A stretch of 64,000 bases of DNA from Aphis gossypii (taxonomy: Eukaryota; Arthropoda; Insecta; Hemiptera; Aphididae), in the NCBI RefSeq assembly GCF_020184175.1, contig NC_065531.1:13165213-13229212 (forward strand). The letters run 5' to 3'. Positions 40,760 through 51,671 of this stretch are shown here, one piece after another. Position 1 is the first letter of the stretch, and every line of letters starts with the position of its first letter. The notes beneath the pieces are model-generated. The model ran no database searches. It worked only from the letters and a program-made list of their open reading frames with translations, and was not told the origin of the DNA. The position numbers and the translations under genes were made by a program.

Positions 40760-41085
40760 CCTAGTTGCTATACAACCATTTCATTATGGTTTCTACAAAT
40801 AATGAGATTTGTTACCATAACCTTATAATATTGTTGGTGATACTACGTATTGCTATGTAATAACAAAACAATTTAGGTTGGGATAACCGTGTTTATGGTT
40901 GACGGAACCATGTTGATTGGTTAAATTCCAACCTACTTGTTTGGTCACATCAACTGAATTACGACAACCAAATAGGTTTAGTACTCTGAACTATGTTAAA
41001 TGGTAGTCCCTATACCTACCATTGAATTTGGTTAGCGTAACCATTAAAATGGTATCGACAACCATATAGTTTTTTCCGTGTACTT
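40760..41085. repeat. Right subterminal and terminal repeat zone of the transposon
   Basis: About 320 bp rich in AACCAT/ATGGTT, GGTTG and CAACC words in both orientations. It ends in TTTTCCGTG, which mirrors the left terminus. It is longer than the left zone, an asymmetry common in CACTA-like ends. Confidence 0.75.
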
Positions 41086-41229
41086 ATAATATCAATAATG
41101 CTTATACGCAGTGTTTCGTTTAATTTCTTTAATCCATATATAAGTACAATTTATACTTAAATTTTTATTTTCTTATGTGGCATTTAAATCATTACCTAAG
41201 TATTATCGTCAATATAATTATACCTAGAT

Positions 41230-41310
41230 GGCTGTCATATAGTATGCGGTCTACCGGCAAATGAGTTCTACCGGCCGCTGTAGGATGCGGTCTACCTGCG
41301 GTTTTTACAT
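41230..41310. repeat. Short duplicated motif patch
   Basis: ATGCGGTCTACC occurs twice (near 41253 and 41287), with a related GAGTTCTACCGGC between them, in DNA otherwise AT-rich. It may be the edge of an older mobile element, possibly the adjacent Merlin-like one. No opposite copy was found. Confidence 0.35.
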
Positions 41311-41441
41311 AGCCTTAAGTTTATTTTTAATAGATACACTTTAATCTTTTTCTATCTTTTAGATACACTTTATCTTAATTGCATTATACACAGATAACAA
41401 TACTTCAACATTTTGTAAAATTATTGGCTCAATAGCTCAGT

Positions 41442-42433
41442 ATGTCATTTATTGCGCGACACCACATTTTAATTTTTAACACCATATTTTACACACCTAA
41501 TATGTTGGCAAAAGAGTTTTATTCAATAATTAGTAGTGAAGAATCAACCACAAACTTTTTAATTAGCAAAAATCTTGTGGCAAATAATGAAAATTCCGAA
41601 TGTATTAAGTGTGGAAGTACTATGAATTTATACCTACGTAAGGAAAGAGGTAAGGAAAGGAGAATTTTACGTTGTAAGAGAAAGGGATGTCAAACAACAC
41701 AAAGCTTAAGGTGAGAAAATTATTTTATTTTTCAAGGGATTTCCAATGAAATGAACTATATTTTATTTTAATTATTTAACCTTCCTTCATATTTCGACAA
41801 TTTGTTCATTTACGATTTATTAATAATTATTAACTATATACCTACGTACGAATGTATTTTTCAATACAAACAATTTCCCATGTTTCCAAAAGTACAAAAT
41901 ACTCGTAGTAACAAAATAATATAAATTATTAAACTTGTTCTACGGTCCATATAACGATTGAAATTTTAAAAGTGCATGTTATACATTTTTTTTAGCTTTT
42001 TTTATTAATATTTTATAATTTTTAATACCTTTTTTTTTATAAATATAGTTTGTTTCATTAGGAACTCATATGGATATATTATATAATTAAATATTAATAA
42101 ATAAATCATATTAGTTATAATTGTGTAATGTGTATATACTATTATATAGAAAAGATAATGCTTTTTGGACTTATATTGACAAAAATGGTCGTCTAAATAG
42201 TGGACTAAGCCTCAGTCAACAGTTAGAACTAGTGTTCTACTGGACTCAAGGTTTATCCAACAAAACAATCATGTCCTTAACTGGAAGATCGTCCAACACC
42301 GTATGTGACTGGATGAATTTGTGTCGGGATATACCAGCCAAAATGTTTGAAAAACGTAATAAATTTGGAGGACCGGATGTCACCATACAAGTTGACGAAT
42401 GTTTGTTAAGAGGATCCAGAAAAAATCATAAAG
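41442..42433 (+). pseudogene. Merlin/IS1595-type transposase, 5' fragment in two exons
   Basis: Exon 1 is 41442-41710 and exon 2 is 42150-42433. The splice (AAG|GTGAGA, then ATATAG|A) keeps frame and joins QSLR to KDNAFW. Exon 1 has a zinc-ribbon-like CIKC plus CKRKGC pair. Exon 2 has a helix-turn-helix-like stretch (LSNKTIMSLTGRSSNTVCDW) and then VDECLLRGSRK, the first catalytic Asp block of the IS1595/ISXO2-like transposase domain used by eukaryotic Merlin elements. A donor-like G|GTAATT follows, but I find no continuation with the second Asp and the Glu in the next kilobase. It is therefore probably a truncated copy, though a distant third exon cannot be excluded. No terminal repeats were identified. 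Confidence 0.7.
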
Positions 42434-42751
42434 GTAATTTCTATTTTATAATTTTATAGCTATATATATTATAGTGATAAATATTAAAAATGAACATTTT
42501 TCGTCCTTCGTTCCTAATCTGACTTTCGTTTCCGAACAATACACTTTTTATCATATTATATGCGTTATAAGTGTACCTATTATAGTATTATGTGTAGGTA
42601 TACTTATATATAAGTAGCCATTCGAGTACCTATACTATACCTACTAGCTTATTATATTATACCTGCTTTATTTATCATGATTTTACATACATTATGTACA
42701 ATATAGAATGATTATCGACGATTATAGATGGATATATATTCAAACGGACCT

Positions 42752-42772
42752 GCAGCAGCAGCAGCAGCAGCA
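42752..42772 (+). repeat. (GCA)7 trinucleotide repeat
   Basis: Seven uninterrupted GCA/CAG units in noncoding DNA at the edge of the CpG island. Confidence 0.9.
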
Positions 42773-42899
42773 ATACAATATACGACGCAATAACGACTGG
42801 TGCAGTCGCGCTGCAGCAAGGCCGCAGGGGTGGTCGCTGCAGCTTGTACCGATATTATAATATTATATTTTCCATAATAATAATTACCTACCTATTATA

Positions 42900-44264
42900 C
42901 ATAGGTATATACACGTCGTATCTATAATACGCGCCCGGTACAGCAGCTATTATAATAATTCAGACTATACCTATATAGACGTGTGTGTGTGTGTGTGTGT
43001 GTGCGGTACATAAAACGTTGTTATAATAACAATATTATAATATTATAATAACACGGTCGGGTCGATTGAGTGTGTGATGTGCGCGCGCGCGCTTCGCCAT
43101 ATATATATAATATACATACAACGCAATCGCAATAATACGCGTGTAATAACAATATCGCTCGCGGCTCGGGCGACGGACTCCCACGGGACGGACACACACA
43201 CACACACACGAGCCCTATACGCGGACCGGCATAGCGTACACGACGGCGGCCGGTGTAATTATTGTAATAGGAAAAGTGTAAACGCCGCTACGGCGGCGGC
43301 GGCGGCGGCAGTCGTCAGCCATTGCGGCGGTCGGCGCCCCATTGGTCGGCGGCCCGCCGCCAATCCAAGCGGAATGGAAAACGAACGGAACGCGGTGCGC
43401 GCTCGATGCCTCCCGCCGCTGCGGCCCGAAGCCGCCGGAGGGGGGGACGGAATTACACAAAACTCGTAGGAATCGTCGTCGCGGTCCCCACCCCCCACCG
43501 CCGCCCCGTGGCCGCGGCCGGTGTACGACCCGAACCTGACGGGCGCGAGCGGGAGCACACGGGCGAGCGCGCGCGCGCGCGCCGTCGAGTCGAACAGTCC
43601 GCGATCGTACACCGTGGCCGCCGCGCCGTTTCCATCCGTGTTCACCGCGCGCCAGAACAGCAGTGCGCCTCGTCGTGCCATCGCGTACGGTGTCCAGCGT
43701 GTGCGTCCGTGTCTGCGTGTGTCTGTGTCTGTGTGTGTGTGTGTGTGAGAGAGAGAGTGTGTGTGTGTATATATCGTGTGCGCGAGTGCGCGGGCGCGTG
43801 TGTACACCGATTTTCGTGTGACGAAAAGAAAAATTTAATATTTTCCGTCACACCTACGCCCCGGGATCGTATATTTTCTTCCGATCGTAGGTATATATTA
43901 TATATTATACGTTTATATTATATTATATATATACCGTTGTAAGCATAGGTATATAACTCGTATAGGTCCACGGCACACTCGCGTCAACTCGTCTCTCGAT
44001 TTGTTTCCGAAAGTTTTAAATTTTCGGACTGGGATTTATTAACACGTTTATATACCTATATCTTCATACACCTGCGCTGCATTACACGTCTTCGATTTTA
44101 TAAATCATTTATAGGATACTGCACTCGCGAATCGCGAAATAACTGCACCAATCCTATACTGCTCGTATATTATAATATATTTTACTATATAGGTACTGTA
44201 AACCACTGCACAGTATATATATATCTGCAACAGTCGTCCGTATCGTGTGACTTTGAACTCAAAC
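42900..44264 (+). promoter_or_regulatory. CpG island with candidate promoter and noncoding first exon
   Basis: This is the strongest CpG-dense block in the window (core about 43075-43830). It has (GT)n at 42981-43003 and 43711-43769, (CGG)6 at 43291-43309 and a GC/CG dinucleotide run near 43570. Frames are open on both strands, so the long ORFs are compositional. At its right edge AAC|GTAAGT (donor GT at 44265-44266) is a consensus 5' splice site on the plus strand. The next plus-strand coding exon is AhR/spineless at 51.4 kb. That makes this a candidate distal promoter and 5'UTR exon for that gene (inference). Another unseen transcript is possible. Confidence 0.45.
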
Positions 44265-47200
44265 GTAAGTTTTTATGCGTATATACATTATAAAGCAGAA
44301 AAATATTTTATGTAGAATTTAAGGTATATAATAAGGTATTATGACAATTATGTTACATAAACGATAACGATGTAGGATATCGCGTGTATACAATAATGTA
44401 CATACACTTACAGGATTTTTATTAACAGACGAGTTGATCTGAATTAGACTATATTTAACGTGTAGGTACATAAAATCTCCTATACTGGTGTTTCCAACAC
44501 CGATGCCAAAAACGTAATTTTTAAATACGAGATTGATTATATCGAATTTGTCTGCATTTACCTTACCCATATATGCTTTTAGTAATGTTTTACGGTGTAT
44601 CTACCTATATAGATCGAGTTCCAATATTTGAACGGGGAAAAAATAATACAATAGAATTGCGAATCTCGGGAATAAACCAAAAATATAATATTTGAGTCTT
44701 ATAAAATTATTTAAAGTAAATCATAAAATTAATCGTTCAAGTTAAGTATATTAATGTAACAAATTATACATCGAAATCTTACTCTACTTTGTAAATGGTT
44801 TATAAATCATAAGGTATCTATATTATATTCAAATAACTATACATAATATAATATATAAAGTGACTTAAATGCATCTATGGATATAACTCATCTTTAATTT
44901 AGTGAAATTACTGTAATATATATGAAATTGTATAAATCGATTAACATTTTATGATGAAATCATCATACAATTAATATATACATTCACTGTAATAATAGGG
45001 AGAAAAGCATTGTTTTTTTTTTTACCTTCTTTGGTATAAGATCTTATTATAGGTATCATATTTTGTTACTAATGTTACACATTCGTATAATTATTACGTT
45101 ATTATTCTATCACTATTTATAGATTAAAATTTATAATTCTGTACAATTATTGTAATGCGCGCATTAACTCGATACAATTATGCGGATATATATATTTTAT
45201 ATAATTGTAGGTAACTACCTATATTTTTATAACAATTAAGAATATGCTCATTTATTTAATGTAATTTCCAAATAATTTTTCACCTTTTATAACAGAACTG
45301 GTTGTATTATATAGGTACTTTTTACCAAACAACTCGAGTGTGAAACATAAAAAATATTTATCAGTATACTTTATCTAAGACTTGGGATATTTAAATAATC
45401 TATACGACTATATCTTTAAGTAGTTCGTATACATTTTAGATATTCTATTCATTTTCAAAATAATTGAACCGGCCGGTAAACCATAAAAGTGGTAAAATAT
45501 TCATATACACTTGCATATTATGTAGATATATATAATATGTATTTAACACGTATATATATCTCATATGCATGAATTATAATTTATACCTACATTTAAAAAA
45601 ACTATAGTTTATATATAATGGTATATTTTTATTAAAAAATCAAATCAAAATAATACAAATATGTTCGTTATCGTTGATGAAATAATTGTTACCAGTTATA
45701 GATATCATTATATAATAACTTCAAATAAAATTTAATTGTATTAATATAATATAATAATATGTTTAAATAAAATAATTAAGTAAAACTTATTTAAAGTGTT
45801 TAACAACAATATATTAAACATTATTGTATTTTCATAAATATGTACATAATAATATATTATATTAATGGTCATGATCCTGGACACTATATATTTTAACTAC
45901 ATAAAAATCGAGCGCTGTTAAGATTTTCTATATTAGATAATACACCTAACATATATGAATGTATGATAAAAGCATGTAGTTATCTGAAACAAGACCCTAA
46001 TAATAAAAATAACACACAGTACCTATATACTTTATCTGATTTTTAGATTTTAAAATATTTAGTTAGCAAATAATTAAATGTACCTATAAACACCTAACTG
46101 TCTGCTTATTCGGGTGTAAACGCAAAGTAATAAAAAAATATAGGTGTATACTGTATATACTATATCTATTACAGTAAAATGGTTTTAAGTAGTTACAGTA
46201 AAAACTGCAACATTTTATTTAATATGAAAAATCTGAACAGTTATAAAATTACTATTTTTATTTTTTATTAATTAATTTATAAATATAAACTTTCTATATG
46301 TAACAGAAATTGTTTATAAAATTATACATAGGTACAGATCGCGACAAGTGTCTCCTTATTATAGATTATTACATGGATAATATTTTAACCACGATGTACC
46401 TACTACCTATACTTAGTGCACGCACATAAACAAATAGCTTTTGTCTTGAGTCCGATAACGGGTTTGCTGTGCATGCAGGCTCAGCAATGTGTACCGTCGT
46501 CTAGCTGTCTTTCAGTTAACACCACAGACTAAGATTTAAGATATATACTAGTCCATGGTTAGCGCACAGTCATGATGAAGCTAACCCATTAATTTTGTTT
46601 AACGAATAACAATATACGTGTAGCACTGCAGGAATTAGCATTTGCAAAAGCATTGAAAAGGATAAAATGTCACATTTAATTCACGGACGAAAAATATTTT
46701 TCTATTTATTTCATACGAGTACTTATACTGCAATGATTTAAGATTTATAATTAGAAAAAATATTATTATAAATTATAATTTTTATTCATAAATAATAAAC
46801 TATTTGTATTAAGTGCTGTATTATATACTTAAATAAAAATACAGGAAATATTATTTTAATCGATAAAAATGTAGTTTAATACTTATAAAATAAAAGTCGA
46901 TACAATATAAAAATAAACCATTTCCTTTTTATCGTAAAGTTGAAATTGTTTACATTGAGTTTAAGTAAATCGATGTGAATGCAAGAGCAGTAAATGCACT
47001 TTGGAAAATATTTATTACGATTTAAGTACCTATAACTACCAATACACAGTACGTGAAAATATATCGAATATTGGTCACAAATCCAGAAGCTCACGCGTTT
47101 ACGTCCTTCACACGATAGGTGTCTCGTGTCTATAACTAATGTACGCAGAGTGCAGACTATATATAGATAGGTATTAGGTATATATATATATATATATATA

Positions 47201-50200
47201 TAACTTGTCGTTGCAAATCGGCATGCAATCTCTTTGGTGCATAAAACTGTTAGTTCTCGTCTATATAAACGTTATTGTTTTAACGTGTTTACAAAACGTC
47301 AGAATAAAAATGTAGTTAATGAACGTAATCGACGCGTTAAATAGACTTACCAACTATATATACACAGTACAACTGCATTGTATATACATAATAAATTACG
47401 TGTAGTAGCTTGGTCTAGATTCCCTAGACTGGTTTAACATATTTTACACTTTCGCAACATTATTTTAATCAGTATGAAATGTAAATAAATAAAAAAAACC
47501 AATTGTAAACTTAGTTTTTTAGGCTCTGTAGCGAGCGAGAGATTTTAACTTTTAAGTACATTATTGTCTGCTTTAATAAGACGTACACCTATATATAAGT
47601 TATAATGTTAGACATATAGTTTATTATGCATTATCCAATCATCCAATAAAAGATATTATAAATTCGACATGATAAGTTAGAATTTCAATACGTACTTACT
47701 TCATATGTATATATATTATTTTTTTTTGGATTATCTAAAATAATACTTAGCGAGCTATTTATATGCAGAGCTATAAAAATAAAGTGCATACCTGTATTAT
47801 CCTAATATCGATTTTTTATGAATTAACTTTAATTTGTTACCTTTTGAATACCTATATAACAAAAAAAAAAAAAAATAATAATAATTTGCATTAGATAAAT
47901 GTTGTATAAATGTTTAATTATTCCGAGTGTTTGTAATATAACATCATGTCAAAACTATTGGTTTTAAAATAAGACGAATCTCGAGTTTATTTAATATCTT
48001 AATCGTCAGACAACCACCGATCGATTACATAATATGATATAGATGTCAATTTTTATACATAAACTATTTATTGAGAAATAATTATTTATTTTTATTATCA
48101 GAAATAAACAAAATATATTTTAAATTAATTATTAGTTATTGTAAATGCATTTTTAAAGGAGTTTTATGATTTATAGGACATTAAATTCCGATCTTTATTC
48201 AAGACTTAATGTATACGTAATTAACTTAAATTTTCATCATTCTTAGGATATTTTTTTTTACATGTTTATTAAAAAAAACACAATTTTTTTGACCAGGAAG
48301 CAAAAACAGTGAAGAAGATGAGGTCGTTTAGTCAGCGGTATATGTTATTTACCTATTTTTTTTTTTATTAATTAAGACAATTTAAAAATATAGGTACCTA
48401 TACCCAAAATAAATTGACAAATAAAATTTAATTACGTACAATTGTACGAGTAATAAGTTAACTATTATATATTGTGTTTTAAAACTGCATAAATCACGTA
48501 AGTTAAAACGGCAAGAAAAATATTTGTTCTGGCGAATATATCTATACAGATTATTTTGTTATACGATGTCAAAAATAAATAAATTACACTCTACCGCACG
48601 CAATGCTGAAAAAAATATTTAAATTATAACGAAATTAGAATGATGTTGTATGCTCAATGCTGAAATAATCATAGCATTATATATTATTATAATATATATC
48701 TACTAACATTTCTTTAATAATTAATACTTACAATAATAAAATGTGATTACATTTTTCTTTGAATCGTAAAATCAAAATTTAATTTTTTTGTAATTTATTT
48801 ATATATGTGTGTGGTAAATTTCAAAACTTAACACAATATGAAATATCGTTTTTTTGAATATGCGTGATAAATTATCAATACCAATAATAATATAATTTAA
48901 TAACAATATAATATTGTATTTATGGTGTTTAGTCATATTATTTTAATATATCTATGAATGGATAGGTAATAGAAGTTGAAGTTGATATGTATAACTTTTT
49001 GTTGATTTTCAATTCATTATTATAATTATCGTATTTCAAGAATTAGGAAAACATGCATGTACCTATTGTACCTATATTTAAATGCTGTTCTTAAGCCCAT
49101 TTGGTATTGTTATTCATATTACTACTGAAGAAAAATTATTTATAGGTATTATTTTAATAATAGTTGAATTATTTTTAACTTAAATTCCTAAAAGTCACAA
49201 AATGTGACAAGTTAACTTCTACCATCCCATTAAACTTTCACTATTTATATATATTATAGGTACCTACATAACACTCACCACGAACGATACTTTTGTTGTA
49301 AGCGTAGTTCCTATATAATATATACTCGTATATCCTACATTCTATAAATATAATATGACAATATAACTGTATAGTATATATATGTGACGGCAAAAATAGG
49401 AAATTGAGCATTTTATTAAATGCTTGGGACATACATAGAATTGTCAATGTATGTGAACAGTATACAAATTAAAAACCATTACATTCGGCCTGGTCATTTT
49501 AAACAATATGAGGTTTTATTTAAAGATAACTACACACTAAAGAAAAAATCATTTTATAAAAGTGTAGTATAATTAAAAGTTTAAAAAAAAATGAATAGGT
49601 ACTTATAGTTTTATATTTTACTAAAATTTATTGCAACACTTTCGTGACATTTTGATGTAGGTATGAAGTTGTCCAGCAGTTTTGCATTTCATTTATATTG
49701 TTTATTAATTCATAAAATATGTTTTTTAAGTATTATGTTAAACACTTTTTTATTATGCACATAATATATTTACTGTATAGTAGATATTTTCGTGCCATGG
49801 ACATAAACGTGTGCTCGGGGTAACCTGGTAGGCTGTTAACTACTTTGTTAAGTCGTAAAAACATCGATATCATATACTATTATATCTAATAAACTTATAA
49901 GTTAACATAAGGTTATTGGTAAATATAAGCCAATACTAACGTACCGTAAGCGATATGCAATATATGATGAAGTTTAATGTGTATAATTAAACATATAGTT
50001 CTTGCCTTCGTGTTATAAATTGGTAGGTACCGATAACTTAAAATTAATTTGAAATGTTTGAAAAGGTACTCTGAAAATTGAATTTTGTTTAGAAAATTGT
50101 AATATACATGTACCTAATTTTAAGTCCCTATGATTAACATTTGTTATTTTATAACAAAGGACAAATCCTCATTTTTGTTTAAATAGGTATACTCAATTAT

Positions 50201-51200
50201 AATTTGTATTTTCAAACTTTGAAGTCAAAGTCTATATACAAATTAATTGTTATTCATATTATCTATTTAAAAAAAATGTCATTTCTATTAAAACAAATTA
50301 TAAAGAATTTTGTATTTCACTTTAAAACCAAAGGTTTAAACCTAACCATTAATGTTTAAAAGTTAATAAACTTTTAAACACACCAAAAGTAATTTGCAAA
50401 TTGTTGTAAATTCATCAAAAATTGAATTTGTGATGTGCATGAAACATTTTTCCTGTATGTATTCGATGATTTTAAATATTAATAAGAACTAGTAAGGACT
50501 GATGATATGTATTACATTATCATGCTTTGAAAAATAAATAGGTATATTAACATTCTAGGGAAAAACTACAAATATTCGAACATTTCAAATTCTTATATTA
50601 TACCTATAATATTATATTATGTAAAATAGTTTAAAATGTGTCTAAATATCTTTAAAACTTCATACAACGTAATCATTAGAAAATAATAATTTAAGTAATA
50701 AGAAGGATATGTTTCAATTTTCTACTGTTACTAGTCAGTATAGTCAGTCATTCTTGAATTAAAATAAAATTGTTAAATCGGTGTAGCCAAAAACTGATGT
50801 GCCTTGCGTAAATATTTTTGTTTTTCCGTTATTTGTTTTCCGAATAGATAGAGAAGTGTTGGGAACATTTTGATTTCCTTTCTCCCGAACTATGTCAAAA
50901 ATTCTAACTAAAAACCAGAAATCAATTTCAAAGTATATACAAAAATCGAAGTATTTATATAATTCTCCTTAATTTTACATTAAAGTCAGGCGCACTGTCC
51001 CAAAAATCCACAGCGATTTAATGTACGAGTAAATATCGATTTAAATACATTGGCATAGCTCCGCTCAGAATTAAAAAATAAAATTTTATTGAATTTTATT
51101 CATTATAATATGATTATAATATGTTAGTTTTAAAGCTACTGTTAAATTATTATAGTTATTATTATTATTCATCTCTTGTTGTCTATTATTTGTTTTTAAT
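44265..51200 (+). other. AT-rich DNA, possibly first intron of AhR/spineless
   Basis: No coding exon was recognised on either strand over about 7 kb. It contains a (TA)n microsatellite at 47179-47202. It is intronic if the 44265 donor is used and intergenic otherwise. Confidence 0.4.
47179..47202. repeat. (TA)12 microsatellite
   Basis: 24 bp of uninterrupted alternating TA. Confidence 0.9.
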
Positions 51201-51576
51201 TAGGATTTTCGTCTACAGACGTCAATACATAACGGATACGTGGATGCGAGATTTGGGTCAGACGATAGCGTATTGGTACTAAGGTCGAACGCGGGGGCCA
51301 AACGATTCGAAGGTCACTACATCCGTCGTACCACCGAAATACGCGGATGAGATGTAATGTGATCGGCGGTCGAGTGACAACGGGCGCGCGGCGCTGACAT
51401 CGCAGGTTGCTCGAGGCGCCCCCAAAACGGAGTACGTCACGGGGACGGGGCCATGCGGCGCCCCCCCAGCCACATACCATCAGCCACTGATCGAACACCA
51501 TCAGAACCACGTACAACACCATCAGCTGGTGGCCGCATCCAACGGACAGTTGCGCGGTCAGTCCGGCGCCGCCGCG
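51200..51576 (+). promoter_or_regulatory. CpG-rich upstream part of the AhR/spineless exon (5'UTR or alternative coding)
   Basis: A sharp rise in GC starts near 51220. It may be the 5'UTR or a proximal promoter. The reading frame leading into the YATKRRRR exon is open from 51358, but there is no ATG. The long minus-strand frame across 51196-51684 is a compositional shadow. Confidence 0.4.
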
Positions 51577-51671
51577 ATGGCCGTGGCCGCGGTCACTGCA
51601 CTGCCAGTCCAGCCCGTCAACCCGCTGAGCACCGTCTACGCAACCAAGCGACGACGGCGCAACGGCAAAAG
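51577..51671 (+). CDS. ss: AhR/spineless exon with N-terminus and nuclear localisation signal (partial gene)
   Basis: The start chosen is the ATG at 51577 in a strong context (GCCGCGATGG). The exon ends at 51671 before GTATAA. It encodes LSTVYATKRRRRNGKS once joined: the last AG plus T from the next exon gives Ser. YATKRRRRNGKS matches the N-terminus I recall for insect spineless; vertebrate AhR has a similar basic stretch, which acts as a nuclear localisation and DNA-contacting segment. The same frame stays open upstream to 51358 without another ATG and is His/Gln-rich (HHQNHVQHHQ). A longer N-terminus from an upstream exon, with acceptors near 51405 or 51469, is therefore possible. The region is a CpG island of its own. 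Confidence 0.8.

Larger units (their letters stand above)
33931..41080 (+). mobile_element. Complete two-gene DNA transposon, 7.15 kb
   Basis: The ends are CACGGAAAA (left) and TTTTCCGTG (right), flanked by TA at 33929-33930 and 41081-41082. The symmetry extends outward to AAGTA/TACTT, giving a 14-bp inverted repeat at 33926-33939 and 41072-41085. Because of this, a palindromic GTAC duplication cannot be told from TA. Both subterminal zones are packed with GGTT/AACC words such as ATGGTT and AACCAT. Two intact plus-strand genes fill the interior: a SAM-domain partner protein and a C2H2-fingered transposase-like protein. The CACGG ends resemble CACTA/CMC-type transposons, but the superfamily is tentative. 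Intact frames and well-matched ends suggest a recent insertion. Confidence 0.85.

Noticed and set aside
43074..43942. Long overlapping ORFs on both strands in the CpG island
   Set aside because: Arg/Ala/Pro/Thr-His-rich translations in all frames come from GC-rich composition and GT/CGG repeats. No domain, and no start or splice logic.
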